A stretch of DNA of 52,557 nt, from NCBI RefSeq assembly GCF_026913015.1, contig NZ_JAPTYD010000025.1, forward strand, positions 1 to 52,557, in the 5' to 3' direction. A model generated the notes under the pieces. It saw only the letters and a program-made list of their open reading frames with translations. It was not told where the DNA came from and ran no database searches. The stretch comes from Paracoccus benzoatiresistens. Lineage in GTDB: Bacteria; Pseudomonadota; Alphaproteobacteria; Rhodobacterales; Rhodobacteraceae. The translations under genes were made by a program, and so were the position numbers. Below are positions 29,031-38,043 of the stretch, piece after piece (the stretch's first letter is position 1; each line of letters begins with the position of its first letter).

Positions 29031-30440
29031 TCAGAATATCTCCAAATCGCGGTCCACCATCACTGTGACGCGGGTGCCTTGGGCCACAGTGATCGTCGGC
29101 GGGATCGAGATGTATTTCCCGATGGCCGCGTCCGTTGCGCCGCCGAGAGCATCCGCCACGCCCGTCGCAGCATCCGAGCCGCCTGTCGAGATCGTCACGC
29201 CACCGCCGCTGTCTTCATCTTCCAGAAGCGAAGGAATGGCAGAGATCGTGGAAATCAGCGCCGCCGCCCCGAACCGTTTGAAGAAGTGGCTGTTGACCTT
29301 GCCGGTCGTGCCCGAGCGGCCAAGCGCGTCACCGCCGAAGGAACTGATCTGCACCGACTGATTGTCGGGCATGATGATGCGTTCCCACGCGACCAGAAGC
29401 CGGTTCTGCCCGGTGTCCACATCCGCCGAATAGCTGCCGATCAGCTTCGAGCCACGCGGAATGAGGATGCGCGCCCCGTCATAGCTGACCACATCGATTG
29501 TCACCACGCCCCGGATCGGTCCTTCAAGGGTCGAGTCGATGGCGGTTTCCAGAACCGCCTGGATCATCGTGCCTTGCGTGACGGTGTTGGCCGGGTTGAC
29601 GATGATTTCCGCGCGCTGCACGGGCACCGGGCGTCCGGCATTGCGCACAAAGGCAGCGTCATCGCTGAGTTTCGCTGCCTGCTGCGCGGCGGCCGCATCA
29701 CCCAAGCCTGCGGCCTCCGCAAAGACCCCTCCGGGACCATCGCCGCCGCCGATCGCGATCATCGAGGATTGCAGGCGCTGCTGTTCCAGTTGCGCGGCTT
29801 CTTCCGCGGCCTGCCGCCGCTGCGCCAAAAGATCATCGTCGCTGCCCGGCACGAAGCCCCCACCTCCGCCTTGCAGGCGCAGCATGTCCATTTCATTGTT
29901 CAGGCCAGCAATCTGCAAATCGCGGTCGCTCAGCATGTTCTGAAGCTCGCGCTCGCGATTTTCCGCTTGCTGGCGAAGTTCCTCCAACTCGCCCTGCAGG
30001 GTGGCAAGGGCCTCGTTCTCGCCGTCCGATGCCGGGCTTTCAGCCTCGGGTGCGGGCTTGGACAAGGCATCGACTTGCGCCTGAAGGCTTCGGATCAACT
30101 CGATGATTTCCGAATTGTCGGGGGCCGGAACCGGGTCCGGCACAGCCTCCACCACGGCTGCGGGTTCAGGCGCGGGTTCCTCGCGCTGCGGCCGGTCCAT
30201 GTCCCCAAAGCCGCTGCCTTCCGGCTGGAACTCCTGGGCCTGTCTCACGGGAAGAACCGTCTCGCCTTCCGGTTGGCTATAAACATAGACCGCACCGGCC
30301 AGAACGGCTGCGCCGCCGAGAGCCAGGGCCAGCTTGGCCGCACCGGGCTTGGCTGCCCGTCCGGTTCCATCCGTTCCGGCCTCCTGATCGTTCAGGGAGG
30401 CGAGCCGCTGACGAAGATCGTTGTTTGCCCCATCGCTCAT
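29031..30440 (-). CDS. virB10: Type IV secretion core protein VirB10
   Basis: A 469-residue VirB10/TrbI protein spanning inner and outer membranes in the core complex. It has a short cytoplasmic tail, one membrane helix (about 37-54), a long Pro/Glu- and Gln-rich coiled-coil periplasmic linker (about 80-230), and a conserved C-terminal beta-barrel domain (NTVTQGTMIQAVLETAIDS, ILIPRGSKLIGSY, RLLVAWERIIMPDN, VNSHFFKRFGAA antenna region, TRVTVMVDRDLEIF end). It overlaps virB9 by 4 bases (ATGA). Confidence 0.95.
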   Translation of the reverse strand: MSDGANNDLRQRLASLNDQEAGTDGTGRAAKPGAAKLALALGGAAVLAGAVYVYSQPEGETVLPVRQAQEFQPEGSGFGDMDRPQREEPAPEPAAVVEAVPDPVPAPDNSEIIELIRSLQAQVDALSKPAPEAESPASDGENEALATLQGELEELRQQAENRERELQNMLSDRDLQIAGLNNEMDMLRLQGGGGGFVPGSDDDLLAQRRQAAEEAAQLEQQRLQSSMIAIGGGDGPGGVFAEAAGLGDAAAAQQAAKLSDDAAFVRNAGRPVPVQRAEIIVNPANTVTQGTMIQAVLETAIDSTLEGPIRGVVTIDVVSYDGARILIPRGSKLIGSYSADVDTGQNRLLVAWERIIMPDNQSVQISSFGGDALGRSGTTGKVNSHFFKRFGAAALISTISAIPSLLEDEDSGGGVTISTGGSDAATGVADALGGATDAAIGKYISIPPTITVAQGTRVTVMVDRDLEIF

Positions 30441-31150
30441 TTCACCAACCTTACGGCTTTCATCATCCCCACGGTGGACTCGACCTTGCCCAAGCGCAGC
30501 ACCCAGAAGGGGCTTGTGCCCGTCACCCGCACCACGCCGTCAGGCATGGTCTGCGAGTTGACCGTGACCTCCTGTCCGGCCGTGACCTTGAAGATCGCGG
30601 GCAGCTCGCCGTTGCGGCGGAATTTGAAGTAGGTGAAGGCCCCATCATCCCAGACCTGCGTGGGCGTCGTGCCGTTCACCACGTTTCCACCATAGTCATG
30701 ATTGGCAGGCCCACGGGCGATCTGCCGGTTGGCAGGCGTCGTACCCCCCGAGCCGCGCGGATAGGTAAAGCGGACCACCGAAAACTGCGCGGAGGACGAC
30801 TCCGAGACCTCGAAGTAATATTGCCGCTTGTTGGTATAGACGTTGATGTTGGTGGCAGCGCCGCTGGTCGTGGGCTTCATCACGAAGGCGCTGCCGCCCG
30901 GCACCGCGTCAAAGTTGAAGCTGACGGTATCGCCCGCAATGACAGAGGTGATCTGTTCATCCGGGCCAAACTCCACGGACGTGACCCGGCCCATCTGCGT
31001 CTGGATGCGGTAAACCTGTCCATCGACCCATTGGGCATAGCGGACACGGGCATCGAGATTTCCGGCGCGGGGCGTGACTTCAGCCCAAGCTGCGGAGACA
31101 CCCATGCTGGCAGCAGCCAGGGCTGCAACAAAACCAAGAGCGCGTTTCAT
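30437..31150 (-). CDS. virB9: Type IV secretion core protein VirB9
   Basis: A 237-residue periplasmic protein with a signal peptide (MKRALGFVAALAAASMGVSAAWA) and the VirB9/CagX pattern: DARVRYAQWVDGQVYRI at the start of the mature protein, a central NINVYTNKRQYYFEV strand, and a C-terminal domain with VWDDGAFTYFKFRRNGELPAIF. It forms the outer-membrane core with VirB10. ATG overlaps the virB8 stop by 4 bases. Confidence 0.95.
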   Translation of the reverse strand: MKRALGFVAALAAASMGVSAAWAEVTPRAGNLDARVRYAQWVDGQVYRIQTQMGRVTSVEFGPDEQITSVIAGDTVSFNFDAVPGGSAFVMKPTTSGAATNINVYTNKRQYYFEVSESSSAQFSVVRFTYPRGSGGTTPANRQIARGPANHDYGGNVVNGTTPTQVWDDGAFTYFKFRRNGELPAIFKVTAGQEVTVNSQTMPDGVVRVTGTSPFWVLRLGKVESTVGMMKAVRLVK

Positions 31151-31848
31151 TGGACCTCCAACCGGTCAGACGTGATGGCATATTCGTAGACACTGAAGCC
31201 AAAGGGGTTCGTCCAAACCTCATCGAGAGGCCGGGCCTCGGTGGTCTCGTAGCGGAACGCCAGGGTGGCGCTGAACAGGCCCTCGGTGATGCCCCCATCA
31301 TCGGCCAGGCGCTTGCGCAGCCGGACCTGGGCGCGATCCTCGGTGATCAGCGTGACCGACAGGATCTCCACATCCATCCGGGCGCGGGGTCCGTATTTCC
31401 GTTCGGGATAGTCCGGGTTTTCCGAGGACCAGAGGCTGCGCATCGAGGCAAGTGCCGCGCCGGATGAACGGTCGATGACTGAGCGGACCCGCACATCATT
31501 GTCGAGTTGATTGAAGGTCTCGCGGTCGCGCACATAGGAATGGACAAGCGACTGAACGACCGCATCCCGGTGATCGAGGGATATGGCTTGCAGGTTCGCG
31601 GTCGGCAGCGCCATGCCGCTCGATGGATCAAACGGCACGAGGACCGGGGCAGGGGTTTCATGACTGGCCGCGACCACGGCTGCCATGAGGCAACCAAGGG
31701 CGCCAAAGCCCCAACCGGCTATGCCGAACTTCTGCCAGAACGCGCCACGGCGGCGTTCCCCATAGATCAGTTCTTCCTCCGTTTCGCTGACCATCTTCGG
31801 AGCGACGGATGCGGCTTTCGCCTCCATGTTTTTCTTGAGATCGAACAT
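31147..31848 (-). CDS. virB8: Type IV secretion inner-membrane protein VirB8
   Basis: A 233-residue VirB8-family bitopic protein: a cytoplasmic N-terminus, one membrane helix (about 44-62), then an NTF2-like periplasmic domain. Visible features are DAVVQSLVHSYVRDRETFN, a central VRVRSVIDRSSG, and LAFRYETTEARPLDEVWTNPFGF with the conserved NPxGF near the end. It is an assembly factor for the inner-membrane complex. Starts 6 bases after virB5 and overlaps virB9 by 4. Confidence 0.93.
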   Translation of the reverse strand: MFDLKKNMEAKAASVAPKMVSETEEELIYGERRRGAFWQKFGIAGWGFGALGCLMAAVVAASHETPAPVLVPFDPSSGMALPTANLQAISLDHRDAVVQSLVHSYVRDRETFNQLDNDVRVRSVIDRSSGAALASMRSLWSSENPDYPERKYGPRARMDVEILSVTLITEDRAQVRLRKRLADDGGITEGLFSATLAFRYETTEARPLDEVWTNPFGFSVYEYAITSDRLEVQ

Positions 31849-31854
31849 CGGGCC

Positions 31855-32649
31855 TTACCTCAGGTCCGGGATTTGGAAGTCGAGCATTTCCTGTTCCTGC
31901 GCCCAGGCACTCGCCTGCGACACATCCGACATGCCCATCCCATAGCTCTGCATGGCGAGAAGCTGGTTGTTCAGGATCAGCTCCTTGACCGCCTCGCCCA
32001 TCATTCGGGTGTTGAGATCGATCGCCTCCTTGATGCCGGTCTGTTCCGGGATCTCGGCCACAAGCGTATCGAGGCGCTGAAGACTGACAAAGGTTTCGCG
32101 CTGCGCGGTATCGGCGGTCGCCGCCACCAAGGCCCCTGTCGTGGCCTGTGTCGCCGCCCGCTTTTCCGCCACGCTGCCGCTCTTGCCCATGGTCTCGACG
32201 CGGGCAGGATCGAGGCCCGCCTTGGTCATGGTCGATTTGGCATTGGTCTGGATCGCCGTGCGATAGCCCGAGGACACGCCCGACCAATCGCCCGCGCTTG
32301 CCGATCCAGCGGCTTGCAGGATGCTGGTCATCTTGGGGTCAAGAACCGTGTCGAGGCCGCCGCCCATCAAAAGGCCCTGAATATCGGCCTTGCCGGTCAG
32401 GACGGCATAGATGCCCTCCAGCTCCGCCGTCTGCCTTTGCAATTCGGCCAGTTGATCGACAAGGTGATCCAGCATGTCGGATTGGATGCCGAAGTCTTCG
32501 AGCATCCGCTTGATCTGCGTGATCTGCTGGGTGATCGACTGCGTGTCGATGGTCGGCACGCCCTGGGCAAAACCGGATGACGTGACCGCCAGCGTCGAGG
32601 TCACGCACAAACCTGCACCGAGAAATAGACTGGTGATGGTGTTTCGCAT
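31855..32649 (-). CDS. virB5: Type IV secretion minor pilus protein VirB5
   Basis: A 264-residue exported protein of VirB5/TrbJ type. A signal peptide (to about residue 29, GFAQG) is followed by a helical region: QSITQQITQIKRMLEDFG, then paired helices and a long alpha-helical C-terminal half. In the family it is a pilus-tip or minor pilin subunit. The ATG at 32649 overlaps the stop of the preceding transglycosylase (TGATG). The last residues LDFQIPDLR recur in orf171 and, in part, in the transglycosylase. Confidence 0.85.
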   Translation of the reverse strand: MRNTITSLFLGAGLCVTSTLAVTSSGFAQGVPTIDTQSITQQITQIKRMLEDFGIQSDMLDHLVDQLAELQRQTAELEGIYAVLTGKADIQGLLMGGGLDTVLDPKMTSILQAAGSASAGDWSGVSSGYRTAIQTNAKSTMTKAGLDPARVETMGKSGSVAEKRAATQATTGALVAATADTAQRETFVSLQRLDTLVAEIPEQTGIKEAIDLNTRMMGEAVKELILNNQLLAMQSYGMGMSDVSQASAWAQEQEMLDFQIPDLR

Positions 32650-33797
32650 CACAACCTCCCTTGGAAATCCATAAATCTGCGTTCCTGGGCAAAGGCCGCT
32701 GCCGCAGCCACCGCCTCGGCCGAAAGCGGCTTGGAACGGGTCGCGATCAGCCGGGTCCGAATGACCAGAAGCCGGGCAAACTCCGCCCGCACAAAGCTGT
32801 TCAGAGCCATCGCCTCGGCCGCGTTTTCCGTCTTGTCGAGCCGCGACATGGCCTCTTCGAGCCGGGCCATCGCCAACCCCATGTCCTGCCCGGCCTCGTC
32901 GGCATATTGCGCGACGGCACCGCCGATCATCGCCTTCTCGGCATTCGCCAGATAGGAGGCCTCGATGGAGCCGATCTGGTCTGCCGCCCCGAGCTTTGCC
33001 ATGTATTCGCGGTATTTGGCGGGAATGACTTGGACGTATTTCCGGGTTTCCGCGAAGGGCGGCACGCCACCATGCTTGCGGACATTGCCCGCCCCCGCGT
33101 TGTAGGCGGCCAGTGCCAGGATCATGTCGCCGTCAAAGGCATTGAGTTGCTGCGCCAGATAGCGCGCGCCGCCCTCTGCCTGAATGTAGGGATCGGAGCG
33201 ATAGGTGGACCGGATGCCCAGGTCGCCGGCGGTGTCGGGCATGATCTGGGTCAGGCCATAAGCCCCGACCGGCGACTCCGCATGAGGGTTGAAGCGGCTT
33301 TCCTGCCAGATCATCGCCTGCACCCAACACCGCCACTGGATCAGCGACAGGCCCGCTTTCTGAAGATGATGCGTGTCCCTGGCCGCGCGGATGATGATCT
33401 GCTCGACGTTTTCCCGACCCTCGCCAAAAAGCTGCTCCGCCGCCGCGCTGTTGTCCGTGGCATAGACCGCCTGCTTTCCATCCCCGGCCGCTTCAAGGTC
33501 CGCGATCATGGCAGCGGCCCCTGCGCCGCCACCCGGCAGGATCATTCCGCCCGACACATCACCCAGGGTCTCAACCTGCTGGCGATCTGCCTCAAGCCTC
33601 TTGCGCGCTTCCTCCGCCTTCTGCCGTTGCAGCGCCAGGTCAGCTTCCATCTGCGCGGTAATCTCGGCTTCCTTGGCATTCTTGACCGGATCAAAGACCG
33701 GAACACCCTGCGCCAGCGACGTGCTGGACAGCATCAGCGCCACCAGCGGCACCGCTGCCGCCAACGGCCAAGTAAACAGCCGGTCAGGGCTGCGCAT
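32649..33797 (-). CDS. Second lytic transglycosylase of the secretion operon (VirB1-like, extended)
   Basis: A 382-residue exported protein. Signal peptide to about 30, then a charged coiled coil (41-76), a Gly-rich linker (81-97) and a lytic transglycosylase (SLT) domain from about 140 with catalytic Glu166 (QESRFN), GLTQIMP (181-187) and AAYNAGAGNV. The ~110-residue C-terminal part is helical and ends ERRFMDFQGRL. The start of the mature protein (QGVPVFDP) resembles that of VirB5 (QGVPTIDT), suggesting a transglycosylase with VirB5-like ends. The ATG at 33797 overlaps the preceding lipoprotein gene by 14 bases. Confidence 0.85.
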   Translation of the reverse strand: MRSPDRLFTWPLAAAVPLVALMLSSTSLAQGVPVFDPVKNAKEAEITAQMEADLALQRQKAEEARKRLEADRQQVETLGDVSGGMILPGGGAGAAAMIADLEAAGDGKQAVYATDNSAAAEQLFGEGRENVEQIIIRAARDTHHLQKAGLSLIQWRCWVQAMIWQESRFNPHAESPVGAYGLTQIMPDTAGDLGIRSTYRSDPYIQAEGGARYLAQQLNAFDGDMILALAAYNAGAGNVRKHGGVPPFAETRKYVQVIPAKYREYMAKLGAADQIGSIEASYLANAEKAMIGGAVAQYADEAGQDMGLAMARLEEAMSRLDKTENAAEAMALNSFVRAEFARLLVIRTRLIATRSKPLSAEAVAAAAAFAQERRFMDFQGRL

Positions 33798-34011
33798 AAG
33801 GACCGTCCTCGACCGCGTTTTCATAAAAGCCGACCTTGCGAACGGCATCCTGCCGCGCCTCGCCCCACAGTTCAGGCAGGGGCCGCAGATCGCAGGTCAG
33901 ATCGCCCCGCGCGGTGAAGCATTTACTCTTGATGGGCTGTGACTGCGTGCCTGCGCAGGCCGACAGGGCAAGGGAGGCAAAGAGCGCCAGGAGGACAGGG
34001 TTACGCATCAT
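33784..34011 (-). CDS. Small lipoprotein of the secretion operon (VirB7-position)
   Basis: A 75-residue protein with a clear lipoprotein signal: hydrophobic LLALFASLAL followed by the lipobox LSAC with Cys19. The mature part is short and charged, with two more Cys (KCFTARGDLTC). VirB7 is also a small lipoprotein that stabilises VirB9 at the outer membrane, so the role may be similar, but the position (between virB4 and a transglycosylase) is unusual and no specific similarity is seen. ATG at 34011 or 34008 overlaps the end of virB4. Confidence 0.7.
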   Translation of the reverse strand: MMRNPVLLALFASLALSACAGTQSQPIKSKCFTARGDLTCDLRPLPELWGEARQDAVRKVGFYENAVEDGPYAQP

Positions 34012-36379
34012 CAAATCCTTTCCAGAAATCAGGCCGTGTCCGGTAATCCGCCCCCACCAGGGCCTCACCCGCCTTCATGCCGCCGAGGATGGTCAGGAGC
34101 GGGCCGAGGGCTGACAAATCGGTGTCGATCACATGCGAGCCGTCATCGGACCGCAGCAGGGCCACGCGCGAGCCGGGGTTCACCCCCATGAGGATTTCCA
34201 GCTCTTTTTGGTTGAGATTGAGGCCGTCATAATCGCTGATGCTGGCTTCCTTGTTCGGGAGCAGCATCTTCGTGGGCAGAGCCTGCAGCAGCGTGCGTCC
34301 ATGCGCCGAGGCGTTCAGCTGGTGCGCAAACTGCGTCATCATCACGACCACGGTGTTTTGCTTGCGCGCCGTGACGAGCCAGTTCTCGATCCGGCCCGCG
34401 AAATAGCTGTTGTCGAGCGCCTTCCACGCTTCATCGATGACGATGATGGTCGGGCGCTTGTCCTCGATCTTCCGCTCGATGCGGCGGAAGATATAGGACA
34501 GGACCGCCATGCGGGCCTTCTGATTGTCGGTATCGAGAATATCGGTCAGATCAAACCCGACAAACTGGCCGTCGAGGGAGAAGCTGTCCTCGACCTCGTG
34601 GCCGAAGATCCAGCCGAAGCGGTGGCCCGCTGTCCATTCATTCAGCCGATCGGCAAGCGCGCCCCCGTCATGGGTTGAGCCCACCAATTGCGCAAACTCG
34701 GACCAGGTCCGCAGACGCGGATTGCGCGCAGCCGCATTCTGGCGCACGGCATGGCGCACGGCGCGCGACTGTTCGGGCTGGAGCGGGCCGTGGCCGCTTT
34801 CCATCAGGTGAATAAGCCAGTCGCTCAGCCATTCCTGTCCAACCGTGTCGGTTTCCGTCCAGAGCGGATTGAGGCCCGTGCGCTCGCCTGCCTTCAGCTC
34901 GGAATAGGTGCCGCCAAGCGCGCGGACCGCCATTTCCATGCCGCGGCGATAATCGAAGACAAAGACCCGAGCGCCGACCCGCTGCGCCTGTGCTGCCAGA
35001 AATGCGGCCTGCACCGATTTGCCCGACCCCATGCGGCCAAGGATAAGCGTATGGCCGTTGGAGGGTTCTTTCTGCGGATCGCCTTCCTCGTGGAAGTTGA
35101 AGCGGTAGGCGCTGCGCGTGATGGTCGGAAACCAGGTGATGGTGGTGCCCCAAGGCACCCGTGAGCCGGGCTTGCCCATAGCGGCGCGATGCAGCGCGGC
35201 CATGTCGGCAAACTGTTCGTTGGTGATCGCGCCTTCCCGGATGCGGAAGGCCCGGTTGCAGGGATGCTGGCCAAAATAGACCGTCCGCGCGGTATAGCCT
35301 TGAGAGATCAGCTTCACGCCCGCCGTGACGGCGATGTTGCGGATCATCGAACTGATGCGGCCAAGCTCTTCTTCGCTGTCTGCATAAACCGCGACCGCCA
35401 TCTGATGCTGCCCGAAGGTGATCTCCCCCGAGGCCAGCCGGTTCTGACCATTCTGCAGGGCAAGAATCAGGTTTTCGGCCTTGTCGTTGATCGCGTCACG
35501 GCGGCGCAATTCGCGGGCGACCCGCTCTTCCATGACGCTGTTGTTGACCGGCACGAAGTAGTTGGAGACCACCATATCAACCGGCAGGTCCAATTCATCG
35601 AACATGGTGACGAAGGACTCGCGGGGATATTCCTTGATCGAGTAGATGGTGCCGACCCGATCCGGCAGGCTGCCGCCGCTCAGGTAGATCTTGTCGCCCT
35701 TGAAGGTGACCCGGGTGTTCGAGACGGTTTCCGCAACGGTGCGATCAAGGGCCGTGTGGAAGGTCGGAACCTCGATGCCCGTGTTAATGCTTTCCAGAAA
35801 GCCAAGCAGCTCACCGCTCTCAGCCGTCAGCACACGCGGCTCCATTCCAGACAGGGCCGAGCAGAGAAACGAGACAACCTCGCTCAGTCGGGACACCTGG
35901 GCGCTGATCTGGCCCCCCAGCAGCGCGCGTGATTTCTGGATGCTGAACGGGATCTTCGAGAGCACGTCCGGCCGCTTGATGACCGTGATCGTGATTGTGT
36001 GTTCGCGCAGGTTCGCGCGGCCCATGTAGCCTTGCCAACGCCGGTCGATCTGCGCCGCCATGCTGTCGCCGTTCACAGGCGGCAGGCTGGTGTCGATGCG
36101 GCGGGATACCTTGTGGACCGTGTAGGCAAACTTGTCGCCGGTCTGGGCGATAATGCTGGCAAAAATGTCCTTGGCGCGATCCAGCAGCTCATCGGCCACG
36201 GTCAGACTGTTCAACCCGCTGACCCGGATGCACTGGAAGAACTCGTTGCCCTTGGTGCGGATGGTTCGATCATTTACCAGAGAGACATAGGGCAGCATGG
36301 AGGCCACCGATTGTTCCTTGCGCACCCATGAAGGCAGCACGTCGAAGGCGGCTGGCCCGAGCCGAGGGTTATGGTTCAT
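34001..36379 (-). CDS. virB4: Type IV secretion ATPase VirB4
   Basis: A 792-residue VirB4/TraE-family ATPase, the energiser at the base of the channel. The N-terminal CagE-type domain (YVSLVNDRTIRTKGNEFFQCIRVSG start) is followed by the P-loop domain with Walker A GRMGSGKS (about 447-454), a Walker B IIVIDEAWKAL (about 642-652) and the later MMTQFAHQL motif. The start at 36379 overlaps the end of virB3 by 11 bases; an in-frame extension of 54 residues upstream is rejected. The length is typical. Confidence 0.95.
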   Translation of the reverse strand: MNHNPRLGPAAFDVLPSWVRKEQSVASMLPYVSLVNDRTIRTKGNEFFQCIRVSGLNSLTVADELLDRAKDIFASIIAQTGDKFAYTVHKVSRRIDTSLPPVNGDSMAAQIDRRWQGYMGRANLREHTITITVIKRPDVLSKIPFSIQKSRALLGGQISAQVSRLSEVVSFLCSALSGMEPRVLTAESGELLGFLESINTGIEVPTFHTALDRTVAETVSNTRVTFKGDKIYLSGGSLPDRVGTIYSIKEYPRESFVTMFDELDLPVDMVVSNYFVPVNNSVMEERVARELRRRDAINDKAENLILALQNGQNRLASGEITFGQHQMAVAVYADSEEELGRISSMIRNIAVTAGVKLISQGYTARTVYFGQHPCNRAFRIREGAITNEQFADMAALHRAAMGKPGSRVPWGTTITWFPTITRSAYRFNFHEEGDPQKEPSNGHTLILGRMGSGKSVQAAFLAAQAQRVGARVFVFDYRRGMEMAVRALGGTYSELKAGERTGLNPLWTETDTVGQEWLSDWLIHLMESGHGPLQPEQSRAVRHAVRQNAAARNPRLRTWSEFAQLVGSTHDGGALADRLNEWTAGHRFGWIFGHEVEDSFSLDGQFVGFDLTDILDTDNQKARMAVLSYIFRRIERKIEDKRPTIIVIDEAWKALDNSYFAGRIENWLVTARKQNTVVVMMTQFAHQLNASAHGRTLLQALPTKMLLPNKEASISDYDGLNLNQKELEILMGVNPGSRVALLRSDDGSHVIDTDLSALGPLLTILGGMKAGEALVGADYRTRPDFWKGFDDA

Positions 36380-36647
36380 AGCTGTCAGCACCCCAGAGGT
36401 CTTTGTTTCTGGTCCGGCGGGTCTGACGGCTGACAACAGTGACCACATCGAAGAAATGAGGGTCCCATTCCGCAGCCAACCAGAAGGCCGGATAGGCAAG
36501 GGCCGAGAAGAGAAGCGTCCAGAAACTCTCGGCCCACACAAAGGCTAGGACGGACCCTGCCATCCAGATTACGGCATAGAACATCGGCAGGCCCATGAGA
36601 CGAGGCGGGCGGATGAGACCGAGGAAAAGCAGGGACCGTCTGACCAT
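36369..36647 (-). CDS. virB3: Type IV secretion protein VirB3
   Basis: A 92-residue VirB3-family inner-membrane protein: short N-terminal RRSLLFLGLIRPPRLMGLP (the conserved entry of the family, with the first helix after it), two membrane helices (about 20-55), and a basic C-terminal tail. Starts 4 bases after virB2 and overlaps virB4. Confidence 0.9.
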   Translation of the reverse strand: MVRRSLLFLGLIRPPRLMGLPMFYAVIWMAGSVLAFVWAESFWTLLFSALAYPAFWLAAEWDPHFFDVVTVVSRQTRRTRNKDLWGADSYEP

Positions 36648-36651
36648 GGGA

Positions 36652-36969
36652 TCAGGCGCCCCACATGGCGTTCACGATGGTTGCCGCGCCGGCGACGATG
36701 GCGATACCCGCCACGACATAGACGACCGTGCGGAAATCCACATAGCCCATGAGCCAGGCAGCACCAATGCCGATCACGGCAAGCGTTGCCATGGCCTTCC
36801 CGAGCGGCCCGGTCAGGGTGTTGGCGATGCCGGTCAGAATATTGGTGATCGGGCTCAGGTTGATCGTGCCTGCCGCCAGAGCGGGCGAGGTGGTCAGCAT
36901 AAAGAGACTGAGCGCCAGCAGAGCACACAGCGCCAAGTTAAGCGCTGAAATTGGCAAAGTATCATTCAT
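36652..36969 (-). CDS. virB2: Type IV secretion major pilin VirB2
   Basis: A 105-residue pilin precursor: long signal sequence (cleavage near ALAAG at about 31-34), then two hydrophobic helices joined by a short loop (GPLGKAMATLAVIGIG and VVYVVAGIAIVAGAA) as in VirB2/TrbC pilins. The ATG overlaps the virB1 stop by 4 bases. Confidence 0.9.
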   Translation of the reverse strand: MNDTLPISALNLALCALLALSLFMLTTSPALAAGTINLSPITNILTGIANTLTGPLGKAMATLAVIGIGAAWLMGYVDFRTVVYVVAGIAIVAGAATIVNAMWGA

Positions 36970-37730
36970 AGGGAGTCTCCGTTCAGTCGGGAAAAAACGG
37001 CCATGACCTTGCGGACGTGACCGATGGTCTCAAGGTAGGGAGGGATACCGCCGTGGCGCGAAACAGCCTCTGGACCGGCGTTGTAGCCAGCCAGAGCCAG
37101 CTCTTTCGTCCCGAAGCGGTCGAGAAGAAAAAGCAGGTAGCGGGCAGAACCATCGAGGTTCTGGTACATATCGTAGGGATTCACGCCGAGCGTTGCGGCC
37201 GTGGCCGGCATGAGTTGGCCCAAACCGATGGCGCCGACATGGCTCCGGGCGTCCGGTCGATAGCCACTCTCGATCTCGATGTTGGCGCGAAAGAAGTGAT
37301 GCCACTCGGTAAGAGACATGCCCGACCTGCGAAGGGCCAGATGACCACCGTACCGCATGGCGGTGCGCTCTATCGCGTCCAGGACTTCCGGACGGGCGAC
37401 AGGGCCGCGAGGCGCTGTCAGGGTTGACGTATGCCGACCCAGAAGCGTCAACGCGTTGTCAGGAAGGGCAGGGGTAGGCTCGAGCTCCGGCAGAACAGGC
37501 TGGCCGTTGCTGCCGAAGTGCCTGGCAAACCCGGAGGCCTGCTGCTGAAACTGGAAAGTCCCGTCCGAGCCGGGCACAAGAACCAGCCCTTGTGCAGTCG
37601 AGCGCTCGGGAGAAAGGGCTGCTGCTGCGACAACAGCAGCCGACAGGATCAGGCGCCGGAGCGCCTCATTGTCAGAGCAGTTGTGGTTCCAGAACCAGGC
37701 TCGTGCCCGGTTCTGTTGGGAAGGCCACAT
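36966..37730 (-). CDS. virB1: Lytic transglycosylase VirB1
   Basis: A transglycosylase that locally opens peptidoglycan for assembly. The signal-peptide-like segment is LRRLILSAAVVAAAAL, followed by a short linker and the SLT domain with Glu154 (IEIESGYRP), GLGQLMPATA (169-178) and LALAGYNAGPEAV. The start is uncertain: an ATG at 37730 gives 254 residues with 24 residues before the hydrophobic segment, and no ATG/GTG/TTG lies closer to the signal; a non-standard start is possible. It overlaps orf123 by about 59 bases. Confidence 0.88.
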   Translation of the reverse strand: MWPSQQNRARAWFWNHNCSDNEALRRLILSAAVVAAAALSPERSTAQGLVLVPGSDGTFQFQQQASGFARHFGSNGQPVLPELEPTPALPDNALTLLGRHTSTLTAPRGPVARPEVLDAIERTAMRYGGHLALRRSGMSLTEWHHFFRANIEIESGYRPDARSHVGAIGLGQLMPATAATLGVNPYDMYQNLDGSARYLLFLLDRFGTKELALAGYNAGPEAVSRHGGIPPYLETIGHVRKVMAVFSRLNGDSL

Positions 37731-38043
37731 ACGTGAAGCCGAAGCTTGTGACCATGCTGACAAGCCCGCTGATCGTCTTGATCTCGCGATAGCTGACATC
37801 ATCCATCGGACGAGAACCCTCAGCGCGTCGGCTGAGCTTGGCTTTTTCTCGCGCGGTAATGAGCGGCGCCCAGTCGTTCGTGCTGGGGTCAACCGCCACC
37901 AGATACCAGCTTCCGTGCCACTGGTATCCTTTGAGTTCCGGTTTCTTCTGGCAGACGACATGCAGCTGCCAGCCGGATTCCAGCAATTCTTGTAGGCCTG
38001 CGCTTGTAACCACATGCTTTGGACGTGTTTGCGTGATGCTCAC
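37672..38043 (-). CDS. Unrecognised protein orf123, first gene of the secretion operon
   Basis: A 123-residue protein with no recognised family, mixed alpha/beta, two central aromatic strands (GYQWHGSWYLVAV near 39-51) and no signal peptide. It starts with GTG at 38043 (GGAGA about 12 bases upstream), so the start is uncertain. It overlaps virB1 and reads in the same direction as the whole secretion operon, so it is probably the promoter-proximal cistron, perhaps regulatory. Confidence 0.5.
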   Translation of the reverse strand: MSITQTRPKHVVTSAGLQELLESGWQLHVVCQKKPELKGYQWHGSWYLVAVDPSTNDWAPLITAREKAKLSRRAEGSRPMDDVSYREIKTISGLVSMVTSFGFTYVAFPTEPGTSLVLEPQLL

